Below, in pieces: positions 44,096-54,588 of a stretch of DNA of 64,000 bases. The translations under genes were made by a program, and so were the position numbers. The notes under the pieces were generated by a model. It was not told the DNA's origin, did not search any database, and worked only from the letters and a program-made list of their open reading frames with translations. Each line of letters starts with the position of its first letter. The stretch's first letter is position 1. The DNA lies in NCBI RefSeq assembly GCF_030253575.1, contig NC_080569.1, positions 14,875,501-14,939,500 on the forward strand, given 5' to 3'. This DNA is from Rhododendron vialii (lineage: Eukaryota; Streptophyta; Magnoliopsida; Ericales; Ericaceae).

Positions 44096-46003
44096 CTAAT
44101 GAGGCATTTCCAGGTCTGGTCTCCGATCAAGCGCTTCTATCGTTGAATCGTCTGGAAATGCATCCGGATAGGTAGCCAAAATCTTTGCCTTCAGGCTTCT
44201 GCCCATTCAAAACAAAAAGCAAATAATTATCATACTGTATTGTAAATGGAAATAGAAACTTCCGAGACCAAACCATCAATGAACTACATTCAGTGGTAAA
44301 CATAATCAAGCTACAGTAAAACAGAATACAGAATGGTAGCACCAGTTATGCAAATACTCCATTGAAGATTGGAGAACAACAAAGAACAAGGGCTGATAAA
44401 GAAAGAGCACGGCACTAAGACCCGAGATACATTGGACACGCAAATTCAGCTTGATTTGCATCTTCGTTTCCAACACTCACTACAATAAGAAACACTTCCA
44501 ATGAACTCCAACTTGCCAGATACCCCACATAACAACAATAACTTTTTTTTTTCGAACGGCAGAAAATTTCTATTAATCAACTAACCTCAAAAGAGGCATA
44601 TTCTTTACAAATATGAGAAAAAGGGGCAGGGGGATTCCTATCCCAGTCTAATGCAATAGCTCCATTGAGATGCTATCCAGAACAACAATTAGTTGCGACC
44701 ATTGAGGCAGCTAAAGAAACTCGAAACTCAAAACTAGAGCCATAACAGAACCCAATAATTCTGTTTTCCAACTTATCCCATGTGTGATTAGGGAATTTTG
44801 TTAATCCAATCAATCTTCACACGCCTTACATAAAACCATAAACATCTCACCAATAGTGTTCACTTCTGGTCGCAATGGGAACCCCCGAAAATTTCTGCCA
44901 AACCTTGCATGCAACAACTATGCAATGAATATGCAATTTGCTTGCCTTTCTTTCTTCTGGTCCATCAATGAGAACATAGATGACACTATGCCCACCCTTT
45001 TTGCAAGTATGCATGCTATGGTTTTATAGGACACATTCATTTCAATACAGCAGTAGAAGACAGGTAATTCAAATAAACATGGAAAGGAGGAAAGATATTA
45101 TACAGCATACTCTGCTTCTTCATCAAATACAAAGTCACAAAGTCTCAAAGAATTACTGGCGTTGTTCCTGTTCTATACAAGGGAAGACATACAGTTATGA
45201 TTTAAGAATTTGGAGTGTGCTTATAATTAACTTCAAAATTGGCACCAAAACGTCTAGTCCCTTAATTAGTGAAACATTTTCAAGGTATACATGAAAGGAC
45301 GATTTTTTCTCTCCTTTATGAAGGAGTTAGAGTTTTGTTCACCTTCCACTTAAGAGAGTGAACATTACCCTCCTTCTTATTGGTTGAACTGATGTGGACC
45401 CCACTATAAAGTGATGTCATGCTTTCCAAAAAGTGTATTGCATGGTAAACATGACATCACTTTGTGGTGGGGTCCACACCATTTTAACCTTTAACCAATG
45501 AGAGAGAGGATAATGTTCACCCTCTTTTAAGGAGGGTGAACAAAATTGCACTCTAAATAAAGACACACCTAAAGTAACCAAATCAAATATTCACCCATTT
45601 CTAATTATGGATGATTTACAGACCTGATAGAGGTTGTAATGAAAAATCTAGTATAATGAATGTAGTTTTTACTTCCTTTGAATTCTTTACCTCGTTTTTT
45701 TGCTCGGGTGGGAGGTTTTCTGGTTGCGGGTGTGGAAGTGGTTTCACATGATATCATGCATATGAAGTCCACAAATTATGTCACAGAGATGAGGTTAATA
45801 ACAAATTCCCAATCCTAGTCAATCCACAAGAACTCTGCGATAAGTACTCGGCAATATTTAGAATGGTGGATGTGATAATAAATTACCTCAGTTTCTGAAA
45901 TATGTAGTCAAGATCTGACTTCATTGACCTTAAGAGACGTGTATTTCTAGAAAATTCGCTGGAAACCTCTGCAAAGCAATGCTCTGAGTACTCGTTAAAA
46001 TGC

Positions 46004-46042
<39 letters not shown>

Positions 46043-47422
46043 AAATTTGGACATACAAACTATTAATGCAGAAGGAAAAAAGGACGAAAAGCAAAACTAG
46101 AAAAACCAAAAAATGCGAAGAGCACATGGCAAACAGATTGAGTACCAAACTCAACGTGCAGCCCCAACTAAGGAACTGATGCTTGAAAAACTATACGGGA
46201 AAGCTGTATATCAAACACAAATACAAAGCAGGAAAACAATACACATTAAACACTGACAATCCCAAACGTTAAAGTTGTTTCTATGTGGCAACTGAAACCC
46301 GTCTTGGATAACGAAATGTAGCGAAATAACCAATATGGTAGCAAATAAAAATTAGAAAGAGGAAGGTGTATTTTGCTGCAGAGAAAAGGAAATAAAGACG
46401 TTTCTCTCTATGGTTAAGGGCCACCTGCATCATTGCATTTTAGATGAAAGTTGCAAGGTGCCAAGGGGTGTGCCAGTAACAATTTGGCAGCAACATACTG
46501 GCAATAGAGAAGATCAATTCTATCTCTATGGTTAACGGCCACCTGCATCATTGCATTTTAGATGAAAGTTGCAAGGTGCCAAGGGGTGTGCCAGTAACAA
46601 TTTGGCCGCAACATACTGGCAATAGAGAAGATCAATTCTATCTCTATGGTTAACGGCCACCTGCATCATTGCATTTTAGATGAAAGTTGCAAGGTGCCAA
46701 GGGGTGTGCCAGTAACAATTTGGCAGCAACATACTGGCAATATAAAAGATCAATTCTAAGAAACTAACCACAGAATTTTAATTATTAGAGCAAGACCCAA
46801 TTTTCTCTTTCCAACTGTACCAGATAAGCATGATGAAACCACCAGTAAAACCTACATAACCATACCCCAGGGCCCAGGCCCAGACTATGTCCCCAGTTGC
46901 TTAATCCCTGACATGCTACAAAAAAAAAAAAGTACCCATGTAATACCCAGTCGATGGGGGTATAGTTGGGGGAGTCTGGAGAAATAAATAACCTTTGGCA
47001 ATATACCGGTCTCGGAAAGTTTAACCACTGTGATAGCGCCCCCATCCCTATACCTTCAGAAACCGAGGAACTCAAGGATGGTTGATAATATCTGAGTTGA
47101 ACTAACACACACAGATCACTTTCTTTTTCTTTCATCCTCCCTCGATTGGGAATAAAACACCTACTACCCTAACCATCCTCCCTCGATGGGGGTATAATTG
47201 GGGGAGTCTGGAGAAATACCTAACCTTTGGCAATATACTGGTCTCGGAAAGTTTAACCACTGTGATAGCGGCCCCATCCCTGTACCTTCAGAAAACGAGG
47301 AACTCAAGGATGGTTGACAATATCTGAGTTGAACTAACACACACAGATCACTTTCTTTTTCTTTCATCCTCCATCGATTGGGAATAAAACACCTACTACC
47401 CTAACCATCATCCATTTTTTTC

Positions 47423-47470
<48 letters not shown>

Positions 47471-47591
47471 GTTACATGAGGTGTTGCAATTGTTTGAGAG
47501 AATCCAAATCCTCGGCATTGATAAGGGTTTTGAATTCACGGGACAATTCTTGGGATGCCGCTTCGATCGCATCTTTCTCCGATTGTTCCAT
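44096..47591 (-). CDS. KxDL motif-containing protein (KXD1 homologue), three exons
   Basis: Small coiled-coil protein. The animal homologue KXD1 is a BLOC-1-related/BORC subunit acting at lysosomes; the plant protein is little studied. Exons 47591-47476, 46039-45887 and 44198-44096 join as CTCAT/ATTGGG and CTGAG/AAGCC, all with GT-AG borders, giving 123 residues, close to the roughly 117 expected in Arabidopsis. It starts MEQSEKDAIEAASQELSREF and contains LGRLQDSNAVLSHFNEYSE. The signature KSDL (K-x-D-L) is at residues 79-82, followed by DYIFQKLRSLKAKI and the C-terminus DRRPDLEMPH. It is divergent from the bL20 gene, with 206 bp between start codons. Intron 1 holds tandem repeats; intron 2 holds a retroposon fragment and a MITE. 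Confidence 0.9.
44541..44680 (-). mobile_element. truncated non-LTR retroposon in KxDL intron 2
   Basis: A T run (the poly-A tail read on the plus strand) is followed by TTCGAACGGCAGAAAATTTC, and the whole is bounded by AACAACAATA (44531-44540) and AACAACAATT (44681-44690), a target-site duplication with one mismatch. The pattern is that of a short 3' fragment of a LINE, or a SINE, inserted on the minus strand. Confidence 0.65.
45327..45556. mobile_element. foldback MITE in KxDL intron 2
   Basis: The left arm TTAGAGTTTTGTTCACC... and right arm ...GGTGAACAAAATTGCACTCTAA are inverted copies. They share GTGAACATTA and TGATGTCATG-type blocks and a GGGTCCACA segment near the centre. There is no coding content, and no certain target duplication. 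Confidence 0.65.
46405..46758. repeat. three tandem copies of a 118-bp unit in KxDL intron 1
   Basis: GGCCACCTGCATCATTGCAT and AAGGTGCCAAGGGGTGTGCC recur at exact 118-bp steps (unit starts near 46405, 46523 and 46641). Only a few substitutions separate the copies, so the amplification is recent. Confidence 0.9.
46949..47410. repeat. tandem duplication, 232-bp unit, in KxDL intron 1
   Basis: TCGATGGGGGTATA starts both copies (46951 and 47183). They share CTCGGAAAGTTTAACCACTG and CACACACAGATCACTTTC and differ at only about a dozen sites. The second copy ends beside a (GA)n run (47425-47468) near the exon 1 donor. Confidence 0.9.
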
Positions 47592-47797
47592 CTCTCCCCA
47601 AGTCTCTCTATGCGTGTCCGATTGAGAGAGAAAGAGAGAGAGTCAGAGTTAAATGGGCTACAATGTGTTTGGGCCAATTATGGGCCCGATCAATGTTTGG
47701 TAGGGGTAGAGGGCCCAAATTGCAGCTTAATTGAGAGGAGGAACCCCAACAGAGAGAGAGAGAGAGAGAGAGAGCGAGCGCGAGCGAGAGAGGGAAG
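47592..47797. promoter_or_regulatory. bidirectional promoter of the KxDL and bL20 genes
   Basis: Only 206 bp separate the two divergent start codons. The interval contains TGGGCT (47654-47659), TGGGCC (47670-47675 and 47681-47686) and GGCCCA (47712-47717). These site II-type motifs, present in both orientations, are typical of plant ribosomal and mitochondrial-protein genes. GA-rich tracts lie next to each gene (47626-47642 and 47750-47777). Confidence 0.7.
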
Positions 47798-50414
47798 ATG
47801 AACAAGAAGGAGATATTGAAGCTAGCGAAGGGATTCAGAGGGAGGGCGAAGAACTGCATAAGGATAGCAAGAGAGAGAGTAGAGAAGGCCCTTCAGTACT
47901 CGTACAGAGACCGCCGCAACAAGAAGCGTGACATGCGCTCCCTCTGGATCGAGCGCATCAACGCCGGCACCCGCTTACACGGCGTACTCCTCTCTCTCTC
48001 TCTCTAAATATTTATATATCCGTGCGTGTATATACATATCGTACCTTGATTGATGGTTATCCTAAGGGTTTTTGCTACTGCTGCAAATCTTTTGAGAAAA
48101 TGGATTCACGCCGAAAATTTATTAGTCTCCAACCAAACAGCTAAGCTAAGGGGTGTTTCTGGTAATGAAAAATTTGTAGATTTTTATTTGTGGTTGAGAA
48201 GTTGTTAGGTGTTTCCGGTAGTGAATAAATTGTTGAAAAATGTTAAGTTGTTTCCGATAGTGTGTAAGTTGTTGATGGTTTGTGAGTTATAGTTGCCGTA
48301 GCAAAAACAGTTTTTGTTGACAAGTTTTTTTGTTAGTAGAAACGAAATGTGAAAATGCTAAAAGTTTTTTGTTAGTGGAAATGAAATGGAAAAATGCTTT
48401 TAAGTTTTGTGTGGTTTATGTTAGTAGAAACACCCCCTAAGTAGTAGAAATGATCTTTCTGCAAATCATTTGGGGTTTAGCATGTTACACGCAAAATGAT
48501 TTCACCTTGTCAAATAACTCATCCCATCCACCATCTCTCATCTTTTAGATAAGTATCTTTGTCGTGGAGACCAGATGCATTGCATTCAATATTTCTTGAG
48601 GCTTGCATTGCAAAGCTCGACAAAGAGCATTGGTGATCTCCATTATGCCTCTCATAAGATGCAAAATGAACACAAATTCGAAGGATGTGATCATATCAAA
48701 AGCTGAATCTGCATTACCGCGTTGTGAATAGTTTCCTTCAGCGATGATCTTTTTAAGGACTGAACAAGTTGCATCGAACATTTTTATCAAACTCCGAATA
48801 GAACCCAAGTCAGAACCCCATCGAGTATCTCCTGCTCTCTTTAAAGTTCCAATTTGATTTAGCCCTTTACCGGTTTCAAGCTTATCAATAGCAAGAAGTT
48901 CTGCAAGTCTAGCAGCTTCAGAAGCTTTCAATAGATCACTACGTTTGCAAGAAGACACAACAATAGTGATCAAGAAATTCAATTTGGAGAAGAATTGATG
49001 GACCGGACTAACTTCTCTAGATGCTGTTAGTAAAGCTAATTGGAGCTGATTAACAAGACAATGAATGTAATATGCATATGGACACTCTGCACGAAATAAA
49101 GCTTGTAGACCATTCCATTCTCCTCGCATATTACTAGCTCCGTTGTATCCTTGGGCCCTGAATGTTCTGCGTACTAAGATTATTGCGAGAAAGAATTGAA
49201 TCTGTTTCCTCCTTCAATGTTGACGCCGCAGTATCTGCAGCATGGGCTATATCAAAGAAACACTCCTTTATAAAACCATCCTTAGCAACAAATCTTAAAA
49301 CAATGGCCATTTGCTCTCTTTTTGACTCATCTCGAGCTTCATCGACAATAATGCAAAACTTTGCATCGCCAATTTCTTCACGAATGAACTTCCTGTTCTA
49401 GTCGCAAAAATTTGTAAAATTTCCTTTTGAATACTAGGTGATACATAGGAAGCATATTTTGGAGCATGCTCCAACACAACAGCATCTACCTCTGCATTAT
49501 AAGAGGCTAAAACCTTTACCATTTGCAGAAAGTTACCCCTGTTTGTTGAATTGGGACTTTTGTCATGTCTTCTAAGTGGGCAAGCTTGGAAGGTGAGATA
49601 TTTGACAGCATCTATTGATGCCTTCAACTGCAATCGGTTCCTTGCTACTTCTTCAAAATTTGTTTCTCAATAATCTTTCCGGTATGCTGGGATTGATTAC
49701 CTAAGTATTGACAACTTCTCACAGCATTCTTGTGTGTACTGTTATGTCTCCCAACTTGAGCAACAAAAGCACATTTCCCCCATTAACCTTCCTCCACGCT
49801 TGAAATCCATTTACACTAAATGCATTTGCTCCAGGGCGTGCTGACGGCTTTGTGAAAAGATAACATGGAAGGCAAAACACAGCATCTTTGGTTGGAGAGT
49901 ATTCCAACAATCCAACCAATTTGGAAATGAGTTGAACCACGTAGCTAGGAAGCGGCAGGGATGTTTATCCGTAGAAAGGGGATATTCAGCCAAAATGTGT
50001 TTGGTAAGGCCCTGCTTTCACACAAGCCCATCGAATTTCATTTTGTTGGTTGACAGGATACTTCCATATTGATGGACGTAATCCGGGATCACGTTCCAAA
50101 GAGGAAATGTCAATTTCTTCAGATTCAATTCTAGGAGCTTGAAGGGCGAGCCTCAGGAATCGAAGCTTCAACATAAGAGTTTAAGCGCTGACCAGAAATT
50201 GGTCTACTAGCTTCCAAATGTTGAGAATATCTTGAAGAAGGCATAAATTGTGGTATTCTTCATGAGTAACCTAAATTACCAAATTGCTCTGTTACATTAC
50301 ATAGTATATATGAACATCCAACAGGAAGTACCAAATGTGAAGAACTTAAAGAATAAGAAGCAAAAACTTCACCTTTTGCTTTGGGATGTGGGGGCTAAGG
50401 CTGGATTTTACCAG

Positions 50415-50450
<36 letters not shown>

Positions 50451-51968
50451 GGTAGGAGGATAAAAGAAAAAACTCTGATTGCAGTGGGATCTGGTTCCCC
50501 CCCCCCCCCCCCCCCCCCCCCCTTAGAGAGTCAGAGGAGAGATACGGAGGGAGGACCAGAGGAGAATATATATATTTTTTTGCCTTGTTCACTTGGATTT
50601 TGTTGCACACGTTTTTTACTTTTAGAGAGAGAAAGAGAGAGGGGTACCAGTTTCTTTTGGTTTTTTTGAGAACAAGTACAGGTTAATTTCTTCTAGTTGA
50701 GGCAATAGTTGAGGCCTTGAGGGGACCAGATCTTCAAAGTACTATACCTACTAAGAAAACTGGGGGGGTTTGCAGGGGCTTGGCAACCCCCCCAATTCCA
50801 CCACTGTTGACAACCTACTTTTGTGATTACTTCCATCTGCCATTTTGAGAAATTGCAAGAAGCTTTTCTTGTTGGCTTGGTCTTCTCACCGGAGAACTTG
50901 GCTTATGATGGAGGGAATGGAATTCTTCATGTACTTTTACTGATGAGAAATGAGAATATAAGGGTAGTGACATGCAGTAGGATTATTGTTAATGAAAATG
51001 CTGGGGGACTGGAAGACTCGAGAACATTTTGAGTATAGTACATCGATAGAATTCTTATTTATGTAAACGTCTATCCCTTGACAGAGCCGATTTTGTGACA
51101 TAAAACTTTGCTTGGTTTGTTTCCATTGCTGTTGTTCTTTTTGATATTAGAGTAGGATGTAGGGAGAAGAGTGTTTGAGTCTACTGCTTTAAAATCTTGA
51201 TTAGTACTTCATAGTTATCGAAAGAAGTATGATCATGTGTCATCGTTGTTCTCTAATCACTTGGATATCATCTTAGATAATATTAGGCCGTGGGTTCAGC
51301 ACTCCATCATGGAGTTATTATGTCACTTGGTCATGCACTCCGCATTAAACTTCCATGTTGTCTTTGACAACGGGGCGCTTCCCGAATCCAGTTCTGTCAT
51401 GAAACATATAGCGAGGTGGATCTGGGCACTATATTGTTTGGATGGTGCAAAGGGCAATAGGGGACCTCAGCCCTTCATTCCCCAAACTATCCTAATGCTC
51501 AAATTTTGTTGAAGAAATGCTAGGTGACACCTGGTAAACACCATTAACCCTGCAGAGCTACATTAAGAAATATGACCAATTTGCTGTGTCCTATTGTCGA
51601 CTCTTCCCTCACTCGATTTTGTGTAGAGTAGATCGAAGTAACTTCATAGATGCCTCATCTTGTTCTGGATAACTCTAGAACCCTACATCTTGTCCTGACT
51701 TATACAACTTGAGTTACTATACTCGCCGTCACGAGGAGTGGAATGCTGACTTACACTTGTTTTCCTTTTTCTACACCAGGTTAAATATGGCAACTTTATG
51801 CATGGTTTGACGAAGGAGAATATCCAACTTAACAGGAAAGTACTGTCGGAGATCTCTATGCATGAACCACACAGCTTCAAGGCCCTCGTCAACATTTCCC
51901 ACAATGCCTTTCCTGGAAACAAGAAAGTGGTTCCTCCCAAAAAGGAAGGCCTTGCCGTTCTTCTTTAG
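47798..51968 (+). CDS. organellar (mitochondrial) ribosomal protein bL20, two exons
   Basis: Component of the large organellar ribosomal subunit; bacterial L20 binds 23S rRNA and is needed for assembly. Exons 47798-47983 and 51780-51968 join GGC/GTT in phase 0, giving 124 residues, about the length of the Arabidopsis nuclear-encoded mitochondrial L20. Exon 1 is the basic N-terminus: [20 protein letters not shown], then [20 protein letters not shown] and [14 protein letters not shown]. Exon 2 begins [20 protein letters not shown] and ends [11 protein letters not shown]. There is no cleavable presequence, as is usual for this protein. The 3796-bp intron contains a Tourist-like MITE and a dead hAT transposase. 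Mitochondrial rather than plastid location is inferred from plants normally encoding plastid L20 in the plastid. Confidence 0.93.
48150..48437. mobile_element. Tourist-like (PIF/Harbinger) MITE in the bL20 intron (288 bp)
   Basis: TAA duplications (48147-48149 and 48438-48440) flank inverted ends GGGGTGTTTCT and AGAAACACCCCC. Internally there are repeats of GTGTTTCCGGTAGTG type. The TAA duplication and G-rich ends are the Tourist pattern. Confidence 0.75.
48545..50180 (-). pseudogene. hAT transposase remnant (TTF-type/ZMYM1-like), broken
   Basis: On the minus strand the parts of a ZMYM1-like hAT transposase occur in order. First come [20 protein letters not shown] and KAGPYQ (50174-49986). 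Next is a TTF zinc-finger region with [20 protein letters not shown] and [16 protein letters not shown] (about 49930-49790). A DUF4371-like part follows (49633-49295, [18 protein letters not shown]), then [17 protein letters not shown] and [16 protein letters not shown] (49129-48545). At least three frameshifts or stops separate the blocks, and the C-terminal dimerisation domain is missing. It lies antisense in the bL20 intron. Confidence 0.8.
50181..50806. mobile_element. flank of the hAT remnant with simple repeats
   Basis: The right limit is probably 50806, where the minus strand begins CAGTGGTGGAATTGGGGGGG, typical of this hAT type. No matching left end or duplication was found. It includes a (GA)n run (about 50417-50445) and 26 consecutive C (50497-50522), a likely length-variable or assembly-sensitive tract. 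Confidence 0.45.
50807..51779. other. 3' part of the bL20 intron
   Basis: Ordinary intronic sequence. Frames such as 51237-51512 match no family known to me. The acceptor is CACCAG/GTT at 51774-51779. Confidence 0.45.
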
Positions 51969-52221
51969 TTGGCTATTTGTTTGGGTCACATGTTCGTTTT
52001 GAGTTTGTTTCAAACAGATTTTTCAAAGCTTTGTAACTTGTTTGACTCTGCTCTGCTACTTGTTTAGTTGAACCTACATTTTCATAATCGATAAGTAGAA
52101 GATATGCATGGTCTGCTGCCAAACAAATGAATGGCATTGTTGAATGGGAAATTTTAACCGGAGAGTCTTGTTTTCTACACTGTTTTTGTTTGGGCCTTTT
52201 GGGACAAGTGAAACAGAAAGT
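51969..52221 (+). other. bL20 3' untranslated region and downstream spacer
   Basis: T-rich sequence after the TAG stop. No definite polyadenylation signal stands out, and no gene is present. Confidence 0.4.
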
Positions 52222-52597
52222 CTACACACACAGCAGATTTGTGCACAGATTGTGCACAGATTTTGTTGTGGGGCCCACCACGGGTCCCACACAAATCATC
52301 CGAGCCGTTCATTAAATGTAAAACATTTTTTAAATGTCCCCGTAAAAAATAAGCTCAATCCAATACCTATAGGTGCTCGATCCAACCATATAACTTTTCA
52401 TTATCCGAAAATCTGAATGAAAAGTTAAATGGTTGGATGAAGCATCTATTGGTATCGGATTGAGCTTATTTTTTACGGGGACCCTTGAAAAAATGTTTTA
52501 CATTTAATGAACGGCTCGGATGATTTGTGTGGGACCCGTGGTGGGCCCCACAACAAAATCTGTGCACAATCTGTGCACAGATCTGCTGTGTATGTAG
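52222..52597. mobile_element. 376-bp palindromic MITE downstream of the bL20 gene
   Basis: The left arm starts CTACACACACAGCAGATTTG and the right arm is its reverse complement (...CTGCTGTGTATGTAG). Pairing extends about 170 bases per arm and includes GTGGGGCCCACCACGGGTCC. The loop is near 52405-52420. No secure target duplication is visible. Confidence 0.8.
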
Positions 52598-52949
52598 CAG
52601 GACTCCAAGTGAAACACCGACATTAAAGCCAACTGAAAACGCACGGGCAGCATTTTTATCTTCCAATGTTCTTTTTTTACTTCTTTCGTTTCCCTGCATT
52701 CCTTTCTACAGTTTTAACACCTTTTATTTCGGCACACACTTAAGATTACAGTTCTTCTTCTTCTTCTTCGCCTTCTGAAAGAGTAGAATTGCGCTACTAA
52801 CCTCAAACCTCCGCATGCTTTTGCTGAAGCATTTAAAATAATCGAAATCATATTCGAACAAAAATACTAAAACAAAGGAATTCAGGACCTAGAGTACAAG
52901 AAAAAATGCATGGGACTTGAAATTTCTAAGCTTTTGGAATGGCACAGAA

Positions 52950-53269
52950 TTAGAGAAGTGCTTTCAACTTGAGGAGAAACTTGCTCCAGTCCGCCTGGTT
53001 CTTCTGTAACTTCCTAACCACCGTTGACAATTGTCTTCTGGTGTCATTAAATGCACAGAATAGAAGTTCCTTTCGAAATACTAGGCTGCAGTTTCTTCTG
53101 GAGCAAGATTGTGTTTGTTCAACGCTGAGATTGACTGTGGATTGGGATTTGGTCACCTGTGGCTGCTTCTGTCTGTTGGTTTTCATTCTTCTTTGCATTC
53201 ACGAAACAGCCCCCAGCATCCTCTTGCTCTTCTAAGTGCATGCAAGTGCCGAGATTCGTGCAAGTACGA
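52950..53269 (-). pseudogene. decayed last exon of an NF-YA (CCAAT-binding, HAP2) gene
   Basis: Just after an acceptor-like TTTTGCAG (53270 and up) the minus strand encodes SYLHESRHLHALRRARGC, the DNA-contacting NF-YA2 helix that recognises CCAAT. An extra T near 53215 shifts the frame; the alternative frame continues GGCFVNAKKNENQQTEAATG. A second extra base near 53153 shifts it again into KSQSTVNLSVEQTQSCSRRN. Both shifted parts fit the normal NF-YA tail. The rest (to 52950) is open but unrecognised. No upstream NF-YA exons are found before the retrotransposon at 53941, so this is a fragment or the remains of a gene. Confidence 0.75.
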
Positions 53270-53343
53270 CTGCAAAAGTATGAACCAAAATTTAGAAGGA
53301 CTGCTACAGTGTCAGTGTACATCTGAAAGTGGTGATATTATTA

Positions 53344-53615
53344 CTCCCTCCGTCCCTTTTTAAGTGTCCTACTTCGTAACTCCAACTTATTAAAAAGACA
53401 TCATCATTACACCTTTTACATCAACTTTTTCCTCTACTTTCCCTACTTACCCATCATCATTACACTTTTACTCACTAACTTTTCAAAATAAAATCTACTT
53501 TGAGGGACAAAATAGACAATACACCAACTTTTACCACCCTAACTTTACAAAATTGACACTTATTAAGGGACAACCCAAAATGGAATACTGGACACAAAAA
53601 AAGGGACGGAAGGAG
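53344..53615. mobile_element. Stowaway MITE beside the NF-YA fragment (272 bp)
   Basis: It starts CTCCCTCCGTCCCTTTTTAA and ends AAAAAGGGACGGAAGGAG, flanked by TA (53342-53343 and 53616-53617). This is the classic Stowaway terminus. The internal sequence is A/T- and C/T-rich and non-coding. Confidence 0.88.
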
Positions 53616-53617
53616 TA

Positions 53618-53940
53618 TTAACTATCACTGTTATGTTGTTATTACTATTATCATCTTGTTTTTAACTTTTCATGTTGGCGGGCGAGGGATCTGAATCAAG
53701 ATACAACAAAAGCCGCGCAAGGAATTGTACACTTGCATTGTCGGAAAATATCTCTATTCACATCAAAATTGGATGTCAGAGCCAGAATTGTCACTCAAAC
53801 TAATTAATGGAACATTAAGCATCTGGATTTGGCAATTTTTAGTAGAGAGAATGAGGGCTGATTGCCTGATACAAACAAGAGATGCTTTGTAAGGAATAGT
53901 CCATATTGTAGGGCACTGGAACATTTAGCCCATGCTATCC
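53618..53940. other. spacer left of the Tat retrotransposon
   Basis: No gene or repeat is recognised between the Stowaway MITE and the start of the 5' LTR. The pentamer before the LTR is TATCC; its partner would lie beyond the window. Confidence 0.4.
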
Positions 53941-54505
53941 TGTGGAGGCTTCGGTCATGGTCTCGGTAATTTAACCGGACCACCATTAACCGAGGCCTCA
54001 TATTAACACGGGCCTGTGTATATCCTTCTGTTTACCCGGTTGATATCGAGTCTCCTGTTCACTCTTCGAATAAATACCGAAGTATGCATTTCGTTAAAGC
54101 CTCTTGGAAGAATGTTGCATAGCAGGAGGGGACCAAGAGCGACGCGTGGCGGAAAGGATCAGAAGGGCCAAGTCTGGCCATGTGCTTCGTAACCGTCTTA
54201 TCCGGTGCGTCATCTATGACGTCACCCGAGGCGGTTACCTAAGCGTGACCTCCACGCACTAGCTTGGAGCCCAAGTTAACCTAGGTCTATAAATACAAAG
54301 GGATACTCATCTTTGAGAGGTATGCCATCTTACCCTAACCCTAGACCTAAAAACATCTCTCCTTACATCTAACTTGATCGTCGGAGGGTCACTAGGCTAT
54401 TCCAGCCTTAGTGACTTGTTGCAGGTTCAGCGGCGGAGGAACAGAGCAGCGGAGGAGAAGTACTAGTTCAGGCCAAGGTCCCTCCTCCTAAATCGAACCC
54501 CTACA
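53941..54505 (+). repeat. 5' LTR of a Tat-lineage Ty3/gypsy retrotransposon
   Basis: It begins TGTGGAGGCTTCGG and ends CCCCTACA (TG...CA), and is followed two bases later by a primer-binding site. A TATA box (TATAAATA, 54288-54295) lies in the expected U3/R position, and the palindrome TGACGTCA (54217-54224), a bZIP/TGA-factor site, lies upstream of it. The left limit rests on the TG terminus and the change of sequence character, because the 3' LTR is outside the window. Confidence 0.7.
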
Positions 54506-54507
54506 AT

Positions 54508-54525
54508 TGGCGACTCTGCTGGGGA
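54508..54525 (+). other. retrotransposon primer-binding site
   Basis: TGGCGACTCTGCTGGGGA lies two bases after the LTR end. It has the TGG start expected for pairing with the CCA end of a tRNA. Tat/Ogre-type elements use a site of this form; I believe an arginine tRNA but could not verify this here. Confidence 0.7.
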
Positions 54526-54588
54526 TCTAGCCACCCTTCCAACTTTCATCTCCCCCTTTCTGCTCCGTTCAAACGTCCAGAATCAAAC

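Noticed and set aside
53804..54001. Possible upstream exon for the NF-YA fragment
   Set aside because: The translated sequence shows no NF-YA1 helix or other family feature and overlaps the LTR start.
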